Below are positions 6,001 through 7,562 of a stretch of 7,562 nucleotides of DNA, in pieces (within the stretch, counting starts at the first letter, position 1; each line of letters begins with the position of its first letter). Made by a program: the position numbers and the translations under genes. Source of the DNA: Chth-196 sp044376515 (lineage in GTDB: Bacteria > Verrucomicrobiota > Verrucomicrobiia > Chthoniobacterales > Chthoniobacteraceae). Where the stretch lies: NCBI GenBank assembly GCA_044376515.1, contig JBILKV010000392.1:1-7562 (forward strand). The letters are read 5' to 3'. Below the pieces are notes generated by a model, which saw only the letters and a program-made list of their open reading frames with translations, was not told the DNA's origin and did not search any database.

Positions 6001-7562
6001 AGGAAAGCCGCTGGCCCGGCGCATGCACCGCCGTTTGAAGCGTGAAGAGGCTGCCCTCGTTGACCGTCACGGGCTGGAGCGCCAGAGTGAAGGACGGCTT
6101 GGAAGTATCGTAGGCGATAGAGTTGCCAAGGCCGTTGAACTGCACCGTGGCGTAGGAACCGGTGAGTACGAGCGAAACGGGCGCGTTGCGGTTGCCCGAA
6201 CTGCCATCGCCAACTGCGCCATTCCCGTTGTTGCCCCAGCCCATAAGTCCGACCCCGCCGGGAAGTACAATCGTGGTGCTTTCCGGTTGGTTTGCTTCAC
6301 TTCTAAACACCGCGAACGATTGGATTGCTGTGCCGCTCAGCACCCCAGTGTCAATGACAGGGGCAAAGCTTGTGGACGAGTTGGTGTTTCCCAAACCAAG
6401 GTCGCCCTGCGTATTTACCCCGGCGGTAAACACCTTTCCATCAACGGTGAGCACTGCGGAGCAATCGCCGCAAGCGGCAATCGCTGCCACCGTTTTTCCA
6501 ACCAACCCGCCCGTCGCGGCGACAAGGACCGGGCTGCTGGAGGCGGTCGTGGTTCCATTACCAAACTGTCCCGATCCATTCGCTCCCCAGGCAAACAGGA
6601 GTCCATCCCGTGAAAGGGCCAGCGAATGCCTCCATCCCGCCGAAATCGCCACGATGGACCTGCCCGCAAGCACGCCGGAGCGGTCCACCGCCACAGGCGC
6701 ATTCGCCTGCGTGGTGGTCCCGTTTCCGAGCGCACCATTGGTATTGGCACCCCAACCGAACACCTGCCCGTCCGAAGTAAGCACCAGATTCCAGTTATCC
6801 CATTGGCCGGAGGAGATCCCCACAACCGTTTTGCCTGCAAGCACGCCGGAACGGGTGACCTGCATGGGAACAGTGGAGGCCACAGTCGTCCCGTTGCCCA
6901 ACTGGCCGCTGCCGTTGGCACCCCACGCGTACAACAAACCGTCAGACGTCAGCACCAACGTGTGGTTCTGCCCCGCCGAGACGGCGGTGATTTTCTTTCC
7001 TGCGAGAAGTCCGGTCAGGGGCACCTGCTGAAACTCTTGATACATCCCGCCCGTACTGCCCAAACCCAACTGTCCGCTGCCATTGCTACCAGTCGCGTAC
7101 AGATTGCCGTCGTCTGCCAGTAAGACCGTATGCGACTGCCCACTGGCGGTTTGCAGAATCTTTTTGCCAGAGAGGTTGCGTGAACTCATGGCCACCGGCG
7201 TCGGGTAAGAGCGCGGCAGTGTGGCGCCAATCTGGGATTCATCGCCGCGCCCCCACGTATGGAGGTTTCCCTCGCTGTCGAGCAATACGCCCATCTGACC
7301 TCCCATGGAGGCCAAGACCACGGACTTGCCCGCTAGCGAACCGTTCTTGGAAATGGCGACGGCGGAGGCGCTGTCCATAAGGCTGCCAGTCCCCAACACG
7401 CCATTTGCATTAGAACCAAAGGTCCAGACCACGCCATCATCGGTCAGTACGAGAGGCCCAGTGTCCGAAAGGTAGCCGCCAAACATTTTGGTCACTTTTC
7501 TTGAACCACCCAAAGCGGACACCGCAACGGGGGAGTAGGCGTCCGCAGAAGAGCCGTCCCCC
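1..7562 (-). CDS. Giant RCC1-repeat / tandem Ig-like domain protein, partial at both ends
   Basis: A single minus-strand frame (codons at 7561-7559 down to 4-2) stays open for 2520 codons, and I translated it throughout without meeting a stop or frame break. The N-terminal ~460 window residues are RCC1-type propeller blades (for example YAWGANGSGQLGNG, followed by SAGQNHTLVLTSDG). A divergent Ig-like domain follows (residues ~488-580), then 23 Ig-like units of 85 residues (~581-2520). No signal peptide, membrane segment, anchor or enzyme domain is visible, because both termini lie outside the window. RCC1 propellers and Ig folds are binding or scaffold modules in known proteins, so a large extracellular adhesin or surface-layer-like role is my inference. 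Only three cysteines were seen. An in-frame ATG at 7484-7486 is not the start, since the frame and RCC1-like sequence continue upstream of it. The exact function is unknown; the coding call itself is very secure. Confidence 0.95.
99..136 (-). repeat. 38-bp direct repeat, copy A (pairs with 609-646)
   Basis: Positions 99-136 are identical base for base to 609-646, 510 bp (two domain units) away. The stretch covers the TAPLSYQWRKDG core of unit 23. Identity is broken at 98 and at 137. Confidence 0.9.
609..646 (-). repeat. 38-bp direct repeat, copy B (pairs with 99-136)
   Basis: This is the second copy of the exact 38-bp match, covering the same core of unit 21. The intervening unit 22 differs here (LQYQWRRGG). 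A skip-one match indicates a two-unit duplication or a gene conversion tract. Confidence 0.9.
980..1234 (-). repeat. Ig-like unit 19
   Basis: This unit reads SGFSVNPGLPIQLGV, then ITYQWRKNGTPIAGAIAA, then ADAGSYDAVVTNVVG. The PGLPIQL B strand and the GAIAA loop differ from the consensus PGAxATFSV and GGTSA. It is otherwise a normal member of the array with the fixed 85-residue length. Confidence 0.85.
1235..1999 (-). repeat. Ig-like units 16-18
   Basis: These units lie at 1745-1999, 1490-1744 and 1235-1489. Units 17 and 18 share GTPPF before the YQW core, followed by YQWRKGGVPLAGGTGS and YQWRKAGVPVAGGTGA respectively. Unit 16 has GTAPFTYQWRKGGVGIVGAT. Unit 17 has PGDVGQYDVVVGNGVGNAVS, and unit 18 has LDAGSYDVVATNIAG. 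The shared PF...GV pattern suggests they are close relatives. Confidence 0.85.
2000..2254 (-). repeat. Ig-like unit 15 with atypical opening strand
   Basis: The unit opens SAPYFQTQVADTRVNPG instead of TPVTITTQPASLTVNPG, with the same length and no indel. The A-P-Y-F pattern resembles the 'PPxF' start of classical I-set Ig domains. Downstream it is regular (QPITYQWRKDGVALAGKT, ADAGSYDVVATNVVG). It may mark the junction of two separately amplified blocks. Confidence 0.8.
2255..2764 (-). repeat. Ig-like units 13-14
   Basis: These units lie at 2510-2764 and 2255-2509. Unit 13 has FTYQWRKNGTNLAGGT and LDAGSYDVVVSNVVGPLAS. Unit 14 has NPGGDATLSVTATGTAPLTY and SDSGNYDVVVGNVVG. Unit 14 ends in VVSVN and then joins the aberrant opening of unit 15. 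Confidence 0.85.
2765..3019 (-). repeat. Ig-like unit 12, carrying the array's only cysteine
   Basis: The core reads FAYQWCRAGIPIAGATSGT. The residue after the invariant Trp is Cys (codon TGC, plus positions 2912-2914) instead of Arg. I saw no other cysteine in the 23 array units. The rest is standard (SDTGLYTVVVTNVVG). A single change from CGC to TGC accounts for it. The free thiol could allow intermolecular disulfide formation, but it may equally be a neutral substitution. Confidence 0.85.
3020..3784 (-). repeat. Ig-like units 9-11
   Basis: There are three units, at 3530-3784, 3275-3529 and 3020-3274. Unit 9 has VNPNAATTLSVVATGTAPLT and LSDGGMYDVLVTNVVG. Unit 10 has TYQWRRDGVAVSGGT and SNGAGTDTS in place of the VVG hairpin. 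Unit 11 has AYQWRRNGVALAGGT and IHAGTYEVVV, another His-for-Asp change in the tyrosine corner. The shared RR after the Trp links units 10 and 11. Confidence 0.85.
3785..4804 (-). repeat. Ig-like units 5-8, the 'NPGTL' sub-block
   Basis: There are four units, at 4550-4804, 4295-4549, 4040-4294 and 3785-4039. All carry NPGTL at the start of the B strand, seen nowhere else in the array, which marks them as a related block. Units 5 and 8 also share YQWQKNGAP where most units have YQWRK. Units 5 to 7 share LTYQW. Unit 8 has PANAGTYTVVV, losing the usual Asp. The pattern suggests that block duplication produced this stretch. Confidence 0.85.
4805..5569 (-). repeat. Ig-like units 2-4
   Basis: These are three standard 85-residue units (5315-5569, 5060-5314, 4805-5059). 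Typical segments are TATGTAPLSYQWRKGGTPIA and SDAGSYDVVVTNIVG in unit 2, and NPGTPATFNVAATGTAPLSY in unit 3. Units 2 and 3 share FNV in the B strand and TNIVG in the F-G hairpin. Unit 4 has LHAGSYAVVV, in which the usual Asp of the tyrosine-corner motif D-A-G-x-Y is His. Confidence 0.85.
5570..5821 (-). repeat. Ig-like unit 1 (84 residues, array entry)
   Basis: This first unit of the regular array starts KPILTLTPLNPSATVGTS instead of the TPVTITTQP...VNPG opening of later units. It keeps APPFTYQWRKNGTAISG and PTDGASYDVVVSNGVG. The opening strand is clearly atypical, whereas from the Trp onward it is a standard array unit. It ends in TTLTVN and joins unit 2 at IPVSITAQP. Confidence 0.85.
5822..6100 (-). 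repeat. Divergent N-terminal Ig-like domain (unit 0, 93 residues)
   Basis: This unit keeps the Ig-like core: FTLALQPVTVNEGSLFTLQT leads to LSYQWKQE (Trp at 5997-5999), then ASAGRYLVEVTSPAG and a closing ATVTVRL. It is longer than the array units. Its Tyr-Gln-Trp is 276 bp from the next, against exactly 255 bp elsewhere, because of a longer loop after the Trp (TVLNSGSYTAVSGGTASLL). The canonical Ig cysteines are absent, as in the array. It is probably an older or separately acquired domain bridging the propeller and the homogeneous array. Confidence 0.85.
6101..6170 (-). other. Linker between RCC1 region and Ig domains
   Basis: After the last RCC1 blade (GWGNNGNGAVGDG) the chain continues as LTGSYATVQFNGLGN, then SIAYDTS, and enters the first Ig-like domain at KPSFTLALQP. 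The segment matches neither the RCC1 nor the Ig consensus. It could be the closing strand of the propeller or an interdomain connector. The boundaries are approximate. Confidence 0.55.
6171..7561 (-). repeat. RCC1-type beta-propeller repeat region (eight blade motifs plus a partial one)
   Basis: Eight copies of the RCC1 signature (WG-x-N-x-x-G-x-x-G-x-G, preceded by a DG turn) centre on 7418-7420, 7253-7255, 7091-7093, 6923-6925, 6752-6754, 6587-6589, 6419-6421 and 6236-6238. The spacings are 55, 54, 56, 57, 55, 56 and 61 residues. Clear examples are FAWGANGSGQFGNGTTT and FGWGANTNGALGNGTTT. Between them run the connecting strands, such as LAGKTVVGISSG and LAGRSIVAISAGWRHSLAL. The Trp is replaced in several blades (WTFGSN, YATGSN, FTAGVN). 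The right edge begins in GDGSSADAYSPVAV, which matches the tail of a blade (compare VGDGSSGNRNAPVSL at about 6180-6220), so more blades lie outside. RCC1 blades of about 50 residues form seven-bladed propellers in characterised proteins. Bacterial ones are commonly found in large extracellular repeat proteins. Confidence 0.9.
6461..6472 (-). other. CxxC (Cys-Gly-Asp-Cys) motif inside an RCC1 blade
   Basis: In the blade between the 6587 and 6419 motifs, the usual 'ISAG-x-x-HS' strand reads IAACGDCSAVL. It places two cysteines at 6470-6472 and 6461-6463, at the position where sister blades have Gly and His (AISAGWRHS, AVSAGQNHT). These are two of only three cysteines I found in 2520 residues. 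The pair could form a tight disulfide or a metal or redox site, or could be incidental. No function can be assigned from sequence alone. Confidence 0.8.

Noticed and set aside
217..6921. Minus-strand ORFs in other frames (for example 3606-4700, 4737-5465, 2733-3425, 6415-6921)
   Set aside because: They are out of phase with the continuous RCC1/Ig frame, low in complexity and compositionally odd. They are shadow frames of the repeat.
191..7380. Several plus-strand ORFs of 66-355 codons (for example 191-1072, 2165-3040, 3095-4144, 4520-5323, 5546-6613)
   Set aside because: The longer ones run antiparallel and codon-aligned to the real gene. Their His/Arg/Gly-rich products (HHVGHH patterns) are complements of the VVVTNVVG repeat, they match no family, and they have no independent support.
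7484..7486. In-frame ATG near the right edge as the gene start
   Set aside because: The frame remains open upstream to the edge with RCC1-like sequence (GDGSS...SPVAV), and no convincing ribosome binding site precedes the ATG.
1..7562. Promoters, terminators, tRNA or other RNA genes, insertion sequences
   Set aside because: The whole window is continuous coding sequence. I saw no hairpin with a T-run, no transposase and no RNA gene signature.

Overview
The window lies entirely inside one very large gene on the minus strand. Reading the complement in the phase whose codons occupy positions 2-4, 5-7 ... 7559-7561 gives 2520 consecutive sense codons, with no stop, no start and no frame break. 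The gene is therefore cut at both edges, and no intergenic DNA, RNA gene, promoter or terminator is present. No start codon or stop codon bounds this frame inside the window, so a search for start-to-stop ORFs overlooks it. The start-to-stop ORFs on the plus strand, and those in the other minus frames, are shadows of it.

Layout, from the protein's N-terminal side (right edge) to its C-terminal side (left edge): (1) 7561 to about 6170, RCC1-type beta-propeller repeats, with eight blade motifs at 54-61 residue spacing plus the tail of an earlier blade at the right edge. (2) About 6170-6101, a short linker. (3) 6100-5822, a divergent Ig-like domain of 93 residues. (4) 5821-1, a tandem array of 23 Ig-like domains. 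Their central Tyr-Gln-Trp motifs are spaced exactly 255 bp (85 residues) apart over all 22 intervals, and the array runs off the left edge. A consensus unit reads roughly TPVTITTQPASLTVNPG, then ATFSVTATGTAPLTYQWRK, then GAPIAGGTSATYTIPS, then AQASDAGSYDVVVTNVVG, then a closing strand ending in LSVN.

The product is a giant repeat protein, most plausibly secreted or attached to the cell surface. The RCC1 region would act as a recognition or scaffold head and the Ig array as a long stalk. This role is inference, because neither terminus (signal peptide, anchor or sorting signal) is in view. High GC and cysteine-poor Ig repeats of the 'TQP...VNPG...YQWRK...DAGSYDVVVTN' style fit a member of the Verrucomicrobiota (for example Opitutales-like bacteria). 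That is a style-based guess, not a proven assignment.

The points most worth a second look are the indel-free 85-residue periodicity, traces of higher-order (two-unit and block) duplication, the near absence of cysteine with a lone CxxC in the propeller, and the change in codon composition between the RCC1 head and the Ig array.
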